DNA of 11,514 nucleotides from an uncultured Bacteroidota bacterium (GCA_903929655.1 CAIYVS010000043.1:1-11514), one strand, 5' to 3'; positions 1-6,427 are shown, counted from the first letter of the stretch. Translations and numbers: made by a program. The notes: generated by a model not told the origin, from the letters alone.

Positions 1-95
1 CTTAGCAATTTTGGCTACTTGGTTTATCACCAGGTTGGCAACTGTCAAAATTGTTAATTTGGAGGTTAAGCTCAATGGCCTTGATGACGTATTTT

Positions 96-141
96 CCCCC
101 TTGCGCCTGGCTTTTGTGCGAGAGCGAAGGGGGCAAGGGGG
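96..141. repeat. GC-rich inverted repeat, possible terminator
   Basis: CCCCCTTGC at 96-104 is matched by its exact reverse complement GCAAGGGGG at 133-141. A second possible 3' arm, GCGAAGGGGG at 124-133, can pair with the same left arm with one bulge. On the plus strand the stem is followed by a T-rich stretch (about 144-160), so it could terminate transcription arriving from the left; on the minus strand, downstream of yceI, no T tract follows. It could equally be an interspersed repeat. The rest of 1-180 shows only short open frames: an 18-codon plus-strand tail from the window edge to a stop at 55-57, and an ATG-less minus-strand frame. Confidence 0.45.
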
Positions 142-180
142 CTGTATTTTTAATAATTTTGATATCGGTTCATTATAATA

Positions 181-729
181 TTAAGCCAGTACAGGCTCAC
201 TTATTTTCACAAATTCCGCCTGTGCATGTATCGCTACATCATTGCCCAGCAATAAACCACCTGTTTCTGTTACCATGCCAAAGCTTACACCATAATCCTG
301 GCGATTGATCTTGCCATTGATGGTAAAACCTGTACGTGTATTACCCCAAGGGTCAGTAATTAATCCGCCAAATTCAACATCCAGTGTAATGTCTTTGCTG
401 GTGCCCCTCATAGTAAGTGTGCCATGAAGTTTGTAATTTTCTTCATCCACTTTTTCAAGTTTGTTGCTTACAAAACTCAGTTGGGGATGGTTCTCAGCAT
501 CAAAGAAATCACTGTTCTTCAGGTGCACATCACGCTGCTCGTTGTTGGTGGAAATAGAATCCACATCTGCGCTAAACTTGATTTTTGCAGTACTCAGGTC
601 ATTGCCCTCAGTTTCCACAGATGCATCAAATTTTCCAAATTGCCCTGTTACTTTAGAGATCATCAGGTGTTTTACTTTAAACTGGATCTCGGAATGTGTT
701 GGGTCTAAAGCCCATTTTGTTGTTGCCAT
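181..729 (-). CDS. YceI-family lipid-binding protein
   Basis: This 182-residue protein has the YceI beta-barrel pattern, a lipocalin-like fold known to hold isoprenoid or amphipathic lipids. Visible signatures are W-x-L-D-P-x-H-S near residues 6-13, F-K-V-K-H-L around 17-22, R-D-x-H-L-K with F-F-D-A-E-N-H-P around 66-82, L-T-M-R-G-T-S-K-D around 105-113, and G-F-x-I-N-G-K-I-N-R-x-D-Y-G around 134-147. The start at 729 is chosen because the family pattern begins there; the frame runs on to 822, but that 31-residue extension is lysine-rich, unlike the family, and overlaps the upstream gene. No signal peptide is visible, so it is probably cytosolic, unlike E. coli YceI, which is periplasmic. It lies 46 bases after the DsbA-like gene on the same strand, probably in one transcript with it. 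The physiological ligand is unknown; stress-linked roles are described for relatives. Confidence 0.93.
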   Translation of the reverse strand: MATTKWALDPTHSEIQFKVKHLMISKVTGQFGKFDASVETEGNDLSTAKIKFSADVDSISTNNEQRDVHLKNSDFFDAENHPQLSFVSNKLEKVDEENYKLHGTLTMRGTSKDITLDVEFGGLITDPWGNTRTGFTINGKINRQDYGVSFGMVTETGGLLLGNDVAIHAQAEFVKISEPVLA

Positions 730-775
730 TTTTAATTGTTGTTTTTTTTTAATTTTTAAAAGAATGTTGATTTTA

Positions 776-1486
776 TTAACAGTTTGTTTTGTCATTAATA
801 TCACACACATCAGCTCCCGCATCAGTAATGATTACTTGCGGCTTATGCGCTTCGTATTCAGCCCATGCTTGTTGCAATGCACCCAAAAACACATCCGGCG
901 ACTGGGCGCCCGATACTGCGTATTTGTTATCCAGTACAAAAAAGGGAACTCCGTTTATGCCTATCTCCGCAGCCATGGCTTCATCATTCCGCACCTCGGC
1001 AGTAAATGCGCCGGAAGCAAGCATGTCGCTTGTTTGCTCCTTGTCCAGGCCTATACTTGCAGCTATGGCAATAAGCGTATCAGCATCGTCCATATTTTTA
1101 CCCTCTGTGAAATACGCTTTCAGCAAAGCTTCTTTTGCGGCATCACCCAGTCCCTTGCTCTTTGCAAATTGTATCAGGCGGTGGGCATTGAACGAATTGG
1201 CCAATACAGCCTTGTCAAAATGGTATTCCAGGCCCACCTCTTTTGCCGTTTTGCTAACATGCTCATGCATTTGCACAGACCACTCCCGCGATTGCCCTTT
1301 GCGCTCTGCCAGGTAATCATAAACGTTGAGCCTGGTATTGGTTTTAAAATCGGGGTCCAGTTCAAAACTGTGCCATACCACTTCCACCTCATCTTTATGA
1401 GGAAAACGGGAAAGTGCCATTTCAAACTTCCTCTTGCCTATATAGCAAAAAGGGCACCGTACATCCGACCAGATATCTACTTTCAT
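776..1486 (-). CDS. DsbA-family thiol oxidoreductase, FrnE-like
   Basis: The 236-residue protein belongs to the DsbA/2-hydroxychromene-2-carboxylate isomerase/FrnE group: a thioredoxin fold with an inserted helical domain. The active site C11-P-F-C14 follows the first strand (V-D-I-W-S-D), and the cis-proline loop G-V-P-F-F has Pro181, followed by S-G-A-Q at 192-195. Length is normal for the family. There is no signal peptide, so it should act in the cytosol as a thiol-disulfide oxidoreductase or isomerase. Unusually, the C terminus carries two more cysteines, C228 and C236, the last residue (spacing CX7C); Deinococcus radiodurans FrnE is known to carry a second cysteine pair near its C terminus. 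The gene starts 60 bases after the TetR stop, and that gap holds a copy of the motif found in front of the TetR gene. The natural substrate is not evident. Confidence 0.92.
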   Translation of the reverse strand: MKVDIWSDVRCPFCYIGKRKFEMALSRFPHKDEVEVVWHSFELDPDFKTNTRLNVYDYLAERKGQSREWSVQMHEHVSKTAKEVGLEYHFDKAVLANSFNAHRLIQFAKSKGLGDAAKEALLKAYFTEGKNMDDADTLIAIAASIGLDKEQTSDMLASGAFTAEVRNDEAMAAEIGINGVPFFVLDNKYAVSGAQSPDVFLGALQQAWAEYEAHKPQVIITDAGADVCDINDKTNC

Positions 1487-1510
1487 AAACTATTATTTAT
1501 CATTATTATA

Positions 1511-1528
1511 TTTCCTAACACTGTTAAC
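1511..1528. promoter_or_regulatory. Candidate TetR operator, dsbA-side copy
   Basis: TTTCCTAACACTGTTAAC matches the 18 bases at 2166-2183 in 15 positions and contains TAAC-N3-GTTA. It lies in the 60-base gap between the TetR stop and the start of the DsbA-like gene. It is inferred to be an operator because both copies sit in front of genes of the same cluster. No clear -7 box is visible beside this copy. Confidence 0.45.
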
Positions 1529-1546
1529 TTTTTAACCAAAAAAATA

Positions 1547-2149
1547 TCAGCCTTTAATGCCGTATATAAATCCTTTTATAAAATCCTTTAAAACCAAAGC
1601 ATTCATTTTCTCACGTGTGTTTTCCTTGCTCATCATGTTAATGGAGATAAGCCCATGCAGCATAGACCAGAAAGTATGCAACTTCAGGAAAGCATCAGCC
1701 TCTTTATTAGCACTCTTTTCTATCAGGCTATTGATTGGCTCCATCACCAATTGCGTAAAGGTTTTAAGCTCGCCTATCTGGTTCACGGTTTCGCAACCCG
1801 GCATGCCCAAACCATACATAAGCTGGTAATACTCCTTGTTCCTGAAGGCAAAATCCCAATAAGCATATGCAATGGCCTCTATCTTCGCCTCCGGCTGTGT
1901 AAACTTGTCAGAAGCTTTTAAAATATCATCGTTTAATAACTGGAAACCACGTTTGGTAAACTCCAGCAATATGGCTTCCTTATTCTCAAAATGATCATAG
2001 ATAACAGGAACAGAATATTCAATAGCATCAGCTATTTTGCGTATAGACAACTGCTGCCAGCCTTCGGTTTCCACCAAATTCCAGGCAGCATCCAGTATAG
2101 AGGCGCGAACCCCCCCCTTTTGTCTTTGTCTGCGTTCAGCTATGCCCAT
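1547..2149 (-). CDS. TetR/AcrR-family transcriptional regulator
   Basis: A 200-residue one-component regulator. The N-terminal DNA-binding domain spans about residues 14-60, with the helix-turn-helix around 35-54 (L-S-I-R-K-I-A-D-A-I-E-Y-S-V-P-V-I-Y-D-H-F) followed by the usual F-x-N-K-E-A-I-L. The C-terminal ligand and dimer domain includes F-W-S-M-L-H-G-L around 160-167, which resembles the WHG-type TetR C-terminal domain. The start at 2149 is preferred over the longer frame reaching 2239 because the longer form would run through the likely promoter (-7 box at 2183-2190) and adds a non-family tail. The effector is unknown. Eight consecutive G bases (plus-strand C run 2110-2117) encode Lys11-Gly-Gly-Val and are prone to slippage. 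It heads a minus-strand cluster with the DsbA-like and YceI genes and is probably an autorepressor. Confidence 0.92.
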   Translation of the reverse strand: MGIAERRQRQKGGVRASILDAAWNLVETEGWQQLSIRKIADAIEYSVPVIYDHFENKEAILLEFTKRGFQLLNDDILKASDKFTQPEAKIEAIAYAYWDFAFRNKEYYQLMYGLGMPGCETVNQIGELKTFTQLVMEPINSLIEKSANKEADAFLKLHTFWSMLHGLISINMMSKENTREKMNALVLKDFIKGFIYGIKG

Positions 2150-2165
2150 TTCAATTGTTGTTATT

Positions 2166-2183
2166 TTTCCTAACAGCGTTAGC
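2166..2183. promoter_or_regulatory. Candidate TetR operator in its own leader
   Basis: TTTCCTAACAGCGTTAGC contains the perfect inverted repeat CTAAC-AGC-GTTAG (2170-2182). It abuts the likely -7 box at 2183-2190 and covers the expected transcription start, 17 bases before the regulator's start codon. A repressor bound here would block initiation. A close copy lies at 1511-1528. Confidence 0.5.
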
Positions 2184-2190
2184 AAAGATA
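2183..2190 (-). promoter_or_regulatory. Bacteroidota-type -7 box before tetR-like gene
   Basis: The minus strand reads TATCTTTG, an exact fit to the Bacteroidota TAnnTTTG -7 element, 33 bases before the start codon. No convincing TTG -33 element is seen upstream at the usual distance. Confidence 0.5.
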
Positions 2191-2250
2191 CACATTTTTC
2201 GGGAAGTGGATATAAAAATGTCTTATAGGGATATTGCATCCTTGCTAGAC

Positions 2251-2364
2251 CAATTGGACATCTAAATGAGTCCTGTTTAAATAGCCCCGTCCCTTTAGGG
2301 CGGGATATTCGGAGTTCAAATTGAGAGGCTTTAGCCGAAATGCTAATTTTTAGATGTCCAATTG
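2251..2364. repeat. Nested inverted-repeat element, MITE- or REP-like
   Basis: The outer arms CAATTGGACATCTAAA (2251-2266) and TTTAGATGTCCAATTG (2349-2364) are perfect 16-base inverted repeats. Inside are a GC hairpin, CCCG-T-CCC-TTTA-GGG-CGGG (2286-2304, one bulged T), a pair TTCGG/CCGAA (2308-2312 and 2335-2339), and GGCT-TT-AGCC (2327-2336). There is no open frame of note inside. The flanks share TAGAC (2246-2250 and 2369-2373), which could be a remnant of target duplication but is weak. Position between the end of the secreted-protein gene and the TetR leader also allows a terminator role. The nested structure suggests a small non-autonomous palindromic element. Confidence 0.6.
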
Positions 2365-2389
2365 CTATTAGACATCTGCCAAAAACTCA

Positions 2390-2938
2390 TTAAGGCTGAG
2401 TAGTCGTAAACACTACATTGGCGGTATAAGTACCCGCTGGATATGCGAAACCCGGAGTAGCTTTATATTGTAAGGATAAAGTCTGGTTGCCCCCGTTGGA
2501 ACCTAATGATACCAGCGTTTGCTCAGCAGTCGACAGCGTGCTGGACAATGCGTTAAAGAGGGAGTTCAAAAGCCCACCTGCTCCATTACCCGTTACCTGC
2601 AAGGCCAATACGCCGCTTATCGGCATAACAGGTGCCGGCGAGGCTGTGCCTGAGTAAGTGAAATTGGCGGCATTTACGCTCACTCCAAGATTGAATAACT
2701 TGTTAGACTGTACTTTCAAGGTCTGAACCGAAGTAGTGATACCATTCGTGAAATCAGCAACCGAACTGAACGGGACACTTACCGATCCCCCATTCGAGCT
2801 TCCTGATCCGGTAAAAGTTACAGCAATGGCATTCGAGAGACTTAAGGCCGTGCTCTGGCTTGCCCCTGAACTGGCCTGTGCGTTCGCGGCTAAATTAAAG
2901 CCAAGAACAGCAGTCGTAAGAACGATGATTTTTTTCAT
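2390..2938 (-). CDS. Small secreted Ser/Thr/Gly-rich beta protein
   Basis: This 182-residue protein starts with a clear signal peptide (M-K-K-I-I-V-L, hydrophobic core, A-N-A before Gln21). The mature part is rich in Ser, Thr, Gly, Ala and Asn, has no cysteine, and alternates short polar and hydrophobic stretches as in an all-beta fold. The C terminus, with F-A-Y-P-A-G-T-Y-T-A-N-V-V-F-T-T-T-Q-P, resembles the last strands of DUF4402-like or fimbrial-like Bacteroidota secreted proteins; that similarity is from memory and not tested. There is no lipoprotein cysteine and no type IX sorting domain. The gene stands alone: downstream is the repeat at 2251-2364, upstream a palindromic repeat in the leader and the terminator of the receptor gene. 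A surface or matrix role is a guess. Confidence 0.8.
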   Translation of the reverse strand: MKKIIVLTTAVLGFNLAANAQASSGASQSTALSLSNAIAVTFTGSGSSNGGSVSVPFSSVADFTNGITTSVQTLKVQSNKLFNLGVSVNAANFTYSGTASPAPVMPISGVLALQVTGNGAGGLLNSLFNALSSTLSTAEQTLVSLGSNGGNQTLSLQYKATPGFAYPAGTYTANVVFTTTQP

Positions 2939-2960
2939 TTGTTTGTTTGTTTAGTTTTTG

Positions 2961-2980
2961 CCTGCCTGCCGGTAGGCAGG
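2961..2980. repeat. REP-like palindrome CCTGCC..GGCAGG
   Basis: Twenty bases forming a near-perfect palindrome: nine of ten pairs are Watson-Crick and one is G-T. It sits 23 bases before the start codon at 2938, inside the leader of the secreted-protein gene. It is flanked by TTTG-repeat tracts (2938-2953 and 2981-2992), as if inserted into or duplicating a TTTG tract. Palindromes of this kind are widely scattered between genes in Bacteroidota. Confidence 0.65.
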
Positions 2981-3147
2981 TTTGTTTGTTTTCTGATATC
3001 TTTTGTTAATGACTTGTCAAAGATTAAACCTAATTGATAAGCAAATGTTATTATAAAACCGTTTAACAAATCCTTTAAGATTCATTAACGGGGCATTAGC
3101 AAAAACCATCGTGCCATTATAGTAAACCTGGAGAGTGCTTAAAATGA

Positions 3148-3170
3148 AAAGGTGCCCTAAAGACACCTTT
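3148..3170. terminator. Hairpin terminator after the receptor gene
   Basis: AAAGGTG (3148-3154) and CACCTTT (3164-3170) form a 7-base stem around a 9-base loop, about 45 bases after the receptor stop. On the minus strand the stem is followed by TCATTTT, a modest T tract. It probably ends the minus-strand receptor transcript. The rest of 2981-3213 has no gene; TAATCTTTG on the minus strand at 3019-3027 is a weak promoter-like element for the secreted-protein gene. Confidence 0.55.
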
Positions 3171-3213
3171 CACTTATTCAATAAAAGTACAATTCTGTAG
3201 TACCAATCAAGGT

Positions 3214-4743
3214 TTATTCATCATCCCCGTCTTTTGCTTTTAGTTTCGATTCTTTTACCTCCTTATCACCATTCCTTGAAAAATCAAGAGGAACGATCAC
3301 TTTTACACTTGCATTCCTGCCCATATTATAAACCCCTACCCTGTTAACACCATTGCCCAGGTTAGCAGGATAATATTTGAAGCGGCTCATATAGTCTACA
3401 TAAGCAACATCAGCAATATTATCCACATTTAAATAAACCGAAAATGCTTTTCTGCCATGCGCCATAACATCTGTACCTATACTCGCATTCAATAGGGTAT
3501 ATGCTGCAGTAGGAGACATGCTTGCCGCAAGCTCATAATCAGTTAACCCTGCATAAATACTGCTGGCATTATAAACATTCTTTTGTTCAAAACTATAAAA
3601 CATCCCGAACCTGAAATAAGAATTATTAAAGGTCTTGCTGATCTTGGGAAAAGAAATAGTTATTTCCGAACGCAGCCGTGCAGGTGGTGTAAACGGCAGA
3701 TATTTTTCAGAATCAGGAACATTTTGCAGGTGTGCATCTACCGTGCTGAAACCCGTGTACCAGTCAAACCATTTGATATGTGAAGGGTGTATATCGAGGG
3801 TAAACTCAAGGCCAGTGATTGATGCTGTACCTTGTGTGTACAGGAATACAGGAGCATCCGGGAAACCGGGCACATCATTGCGAACAGAGTCAGTACCATC
3901 GGACGCTTTCAATTGTTTAGGGTAAATATAATTATCAATAGCATTGCTGAATAAATCAAGCTCCACCGTAAGATCCTTTGACTGGAAACCGGGCACGAAA
4001 TCAAACTGGAGGCTCGTTTCAGGTTTCAGGTCAGGTGTGCCAATTTCGTAAACAATTGTTCCGTCATGTATACCGTTTGATCCTGACTCTGCAACATTGG
4101 GTGCACGAAAACCACGTCCTACATTCGCTTTCAGGTAAAACTTTTTACTTGCCTGGTAGGTCGCGCCTAAACTACCGGAAATGCCATTGAAGTTTGAATT
4201 ATATGCGCTAAACTGGTGTATAGCATTAGGATCGCTTGCTGACAATTGGTTGCCAAGAGAATCTACGTAATCATCATGACCTTTAAACTGGCGCGTATCA
4301 TAACGAATGCCGGCACTGATATCGAACTTGCCTGCTTTCTTGTTTGCAATCGCAAATGCACCGAGATCAAACAGGTTGTACTCTGGAATGAGTAGAAGCG
4401 TGCCTTTGTTTTGTGAATTCTGGTTCATACCATTAACACCAACAGAAAAATTAAAACTGTTGGTCAGCGGTGCAATATAACGGAGGTCGTAATTCACAGT
4501 ATTAAGGGCGTAGTAGATATTGGAAGTATTGGGCATGGTTATATCATTATTTTCCTGCCTCAGGTTTTGCTGCCAGGCAAACAGGGCTCTGATCCTGCTT
4601 TTACCTATTGCAATACTATTGTCCCATACCAGTTTGGAATGTCTCACATTTTGGTTAATGAGAAATGGAGTATACGATTTCAATTCCTGGTTGGTAGCTG
4701 GCTTTGATGTTGGATTTCCATTATCATCAGTTGTTTGTTTCAT
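3214..4743 (-). CDS. TonB-dependent receptor, C-terminal barrel part
   Basis: This 509-codon frame encodes most of the outer-membrane beta-barrel of the receptor whose N-terminal half is at 4788-5738. It shows alternating aromatic strands, the pattern R-G-F-R-A-P-N-V-A-E-S-G-S-N-G, then L-K-P-E-T-S-L-Q-F-D, and a final strand region N-M-G-R-N-A-S-V-K-V-I-V-P-L-D-F typical of TonB-dependent receptors. The ATG at 4743 is internal and not a true start: the same frame reads meaningful barrel sequence up to about 4860 (N-W-D-G-T-I-G-L-H-R-K-W-G-Y-S-Q-L-H-Y-S) and has no signal peptide. About 22 charged residues (ending K-A-K-D-G-D-D-E) follow the expected last strand, which is unusual because these proteins normally end on an aromatic residue. 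No other stop or shift interrupts the barrel, so the lesion is recent or a sequence error. Confidence 0.88.
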   Translation of the reverse strand: MKQTTDDNGNPTSKPATNQELKSYTPFLINQNVRHSKLVWDNSIAIGKSRIRALFAWQQNLRQENNDITMPNTSNIYYALNTVNYDLRYIAPLTNSFNFSVGVNGMNQNSQNKGTLLLIPEYNLFDLGAFAIANKKAGKFDISAGIRYDTRQFKGHDDYVDSLGNQLSASDPNAIHQFSAYNSNFNGISGSLGATYQASKKFYLKANVGRGFRAPNVAESGSNGIHDGTIVYEIGTPDLKPETSLQFDFVPGFQSKDLTVELDLFSNAIDNYIYPKQLKASDGTDSVRNDVPGFPDAPVFLYTQGTASITGLEFTLDIHPSHIKWFDWYTGFSTVDAHLQNVPDSEKYLPFTPPARLRSEITISFPKISKTFNNSYFRFGMFYSFEQKNVYNASSIYAGLTDYELAASMSPTAAYTLLNASIGTDVMAHGRKAFSVYLNVDNIADVAYVDYMSRFKYYPANLGNGVNRVGVYNMGRNASVKVIVPLDFSRNGDKEVKESKLKAKDGDDE

Positions 4744-4787
4744 AAATGCCCCGCTGCTGTCTCTTTCGCCTTCAACAATACCTGTTT

Positions 4788-5738
4788 TTAAATTAAAATA
4801 GCTATAATGAAGCTGGGAATAGCCCCATTTACGATGTAAGCCGATGGTACCATCCCAGTTAAATTGCTGAATTGTGAATTAAACACATAACCGTCATATT
4901 TGTTCTGGTAGGCATGTGCCATAGTGTTATCTATACGGGCACTAAATGTGATGCCATTTAAGTTACCTGCTACATGTGCCATAGTATTCATAAGACCGTT
5001 ATTGCCCTGGTAATTGAACAGAATATCACCTTTAACTTGTCCTTCGGGCAATGTCTTTTCCGGTAAAAGATTAATAACTCCTGCCAGGGCATCTGAACCA
5101 TAAACCAGCGATGCCGGGCCCTTCAATATCTCTACCCTGTCTACTGAGTTTTGATCTGCCTCAATTCCAAACTCGTCGCCCCATTGCTGGCCTTCCTGCC
5201 GCACCCCATCGTTAACAGTAACAACCCGGTTGTATCCCAGCCCCCGAATAACAGGTTTTGCAATACTCTGCCCATCTGTTATTCCAGATACGCCCGGAAC
5301 CCTGGAAAGGGCGTCGATAATATTGGTGGATGCATTTTGTTCCAAATAGCTATGTGGAACCTCTGTAATAGGCTGCGCTGTGTTTTTAAGATCAGTAGCT
5401 GCAGCATTTCCTGTTACTACTACTTCCTGCTCCTCGTAGGGTGCAGCTATAAGAGTCACATCATGATTGCTTAACCCCTTTATTTTTACAATTTCAGATT
5501 TCACTTCATAACCCAGCGCCCTTACCGAAATTAAATAGTTACCAAACGGAAGGTGACTTATGGTATAAACACCCTTGTCATCACTCGCAGCGCCTATTTT
5601 AATATCTTCTAAGTACACAGTGGCTCCCGGGATAAGGGCTCCTTTTTTGTTTGTTATTCTGCCCGTAAGTTCATTTTGCGCAGATGCTATAAAAGGGCAT
5701 AAAAATAATAGTATGATAAATAAGTTTTTGCAGTTCAT
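4788..5738 (-). CDS. TonB-dependent receptor, N-terminal and plug part
   Basis: A 316-codon frame whose first 292 residues are genuine. It has a signal peptide (1-21, ending A-S-A-Q), a carboxypeptidase-regulatory-like domain at about 22-97 (G-R-I-T-N-K-K-G-A-L-I-P-G-A-T-V-Y), a TonB-box-like stretch E-E-Q-E-V-V-V-T-G near 102-110, and a plug at about 120-226 with R-G-L-G-Y-N-R-V, V-D-R-V-E-I-L-K-G-P-A-S-L-V-Y-G-S-D-A-L-A-G-V-I-N. The barrel then begins. After Asn292 the frame drifts into non-family sequence and stops at 4788, while the barrel continues in the next frame. Adding one T restores a single product of about 841 residues. It would import a metal complex or other ligand across the outer membrane with TonB energy; the substrate is not identifiable. 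The gene upstream (5894-6427) has a His/Cys cluster, hinting at a metal. Confidence 0.9.
   Translation of the reverse strand: MNCKNLFIILLFLCPFIASAQNELTGRITNKKGALIPGATVYLEDIKIGAASDDKGVYTISHLPFGNYLISVRALGYEVKSEIVKIKGLSNHDVTLIAAPYEEQEVVVTGNAAATDLKNTAQPITEVPHSYLEQNASTNIIDALSRVPGVSGITDGQSIAKPVIRGLGYNRVVTVNDGVRQEGQQWGDEFGIEADQNSVDRVEILKGPASLVYGSDALAGVINLLPEKTLPEGQVKGDILFNYQGNNGLMNTMAHVAGNLNGITFSARIDNTMAHAYQNKYDGYVFNSQFSNLTGMVPSAYIVNGAIPSFIIAILI
4861..4863 (-). other. Frameshift site in the receptor gene
   Basis: The minus strand reads AAT-TTA-ACT in the upstream frame. One extra T in the TTT run gives AAT-TTT-AAC-TGG-GAT, joining S-N to F-N-W-D-G-T-I-G-L-H-R-K-W-G-Y and restoring the whole receptor. 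The site is a plain short homopolymer, so an indel or a sequencing or assembly error is likelier than programmed frameshifting. Confidence 0.8.
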
Positions 5739-5893
5739 AATTGTCTTGTTAAAATGAAATTTTTAAACGATAAGATGATACGTTTCAACGATTATTAAAT
5801 TCGCAAAAGCCATTTGGTACATTATCTCCGACGCCTTGAAGAGCGTAGCAAGCATGTCCATGTTTTTGAAACCGTATTTATTGCATAAATTAT

Positions 5894-6427
5894 TTAAACT
5901 ATCAGCACTTTGGGTGGCGGACTGAGAACTGAAAAAAGTTCGTAAGGAATATAATAAAATATAGGTATTTGCGCTACTCCATCTGATAGTTGGCTTGAAA
6001 TTTGAATAGGAGGTAAATTATGCAAACATTTAAATTGATCACTGGCGTGACTATGTTTTTTGCAAATATGTTTATAGTTATCATTGCTTACATAGTCGTT
6101 CTCCGATTTAAAATGGTCTGTTATACGGGATATAATGCTTTCTTCTTTGCTATCATGCACTACAGTCAGTTCAACTATATTACCTTTTATTTGGGAAGAA
6201 CGAATATCATATAAATCATCATTTAACCAGATTTCATCCTGCTGAAGTTTTTTGAACTCATTAAGTGATATTTTGACCAATTCTGATTTATTGCCCTCAA
6301 CTCCTGAATGCATCTCAGTTTTTGCAGCTATTTGCGATATATCCATGTACGCATAATATACCAGCGAGCTAAGGCTGAGCGATAGCAACAATATAACACA
6401 AACGATATATGAAAGCACAGACTTCAT
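5894..6427 (-). CDS. Membrane-anchored His/Cys protein beside receptor
   Basis: I do not know a named function for this 177-residue protein. It has one N-terminal hydrophobic segment (about 5-27) after M-K-S, so it is either anchored in the inner membrane with its body in the periplasm or secreted. The central part has L-N-D-D-L-Y-D-I-R-S-S (about 68-78) and V-V-H-D-S-K-E-E-S-I-I-S-R (about 89-101), a pattern I recall from Bacteroidota hypothetical proteins found next to TonB-dependent receptors. Residues 120-136 hold H-I-C-K-K-H-S-H and then C-L-H, a cluster of four His and two Cys that could bind a metal. The C terminus is S-P-P-P-K-V-L-I-V. It precedes the receptor by 155 bases on the same strand and may be co-transcribed. 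Gap 5739-5893 shows no gene or clear promoter. Confidence 0.8.
   Translation of the reverse strand: MKSVLSYIVCVILLLSLSLSSLVYYAYMDISQIAAKTEMHSGVEGNKSELVKISLNEFKKLQQDEIWLNDDLYDIRSSQIKGNIVELTVVHDSKEESIISRITDHFKSENDYVSNDNYKHICKKHSHASDQFKCLHNLPPIQISSQLSDGVAQIPIFYYIPYELFSVLSPPPKVLIV

Noticed and set aside
2..165. Minus-strand frame ending at the left edge with a Gln/Asn/Ser-rich tail
   Set aside because: It follows a stop directly, has no ATG, and half of it is the GC-rich inverted repeat.
51..308. Plus-strand 85-codon open frame
   Set aside because: It overlaps the 3' end of yceI on the other strand and has no family features.
461..1591. A 376-codon plus-strand open frame
   Set aside because: It lies antisense to the YceI and DsbA-like genes, which have strong family signatures, and its translation shows no domain pattern.
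4861..4863. Programmed ribosomal frameshifting in the receptor gene
   Set aside because: There is no slippery heptamer or downstream pseudoknot that I can see, and such control is not expected in this family.
5765..5785. AAACG-N11-CGTTT dyad upstream of the receptor gene
   Set aside because: Five-base arms in AT-rich DNA are expected by chance, and no second copy was seen.
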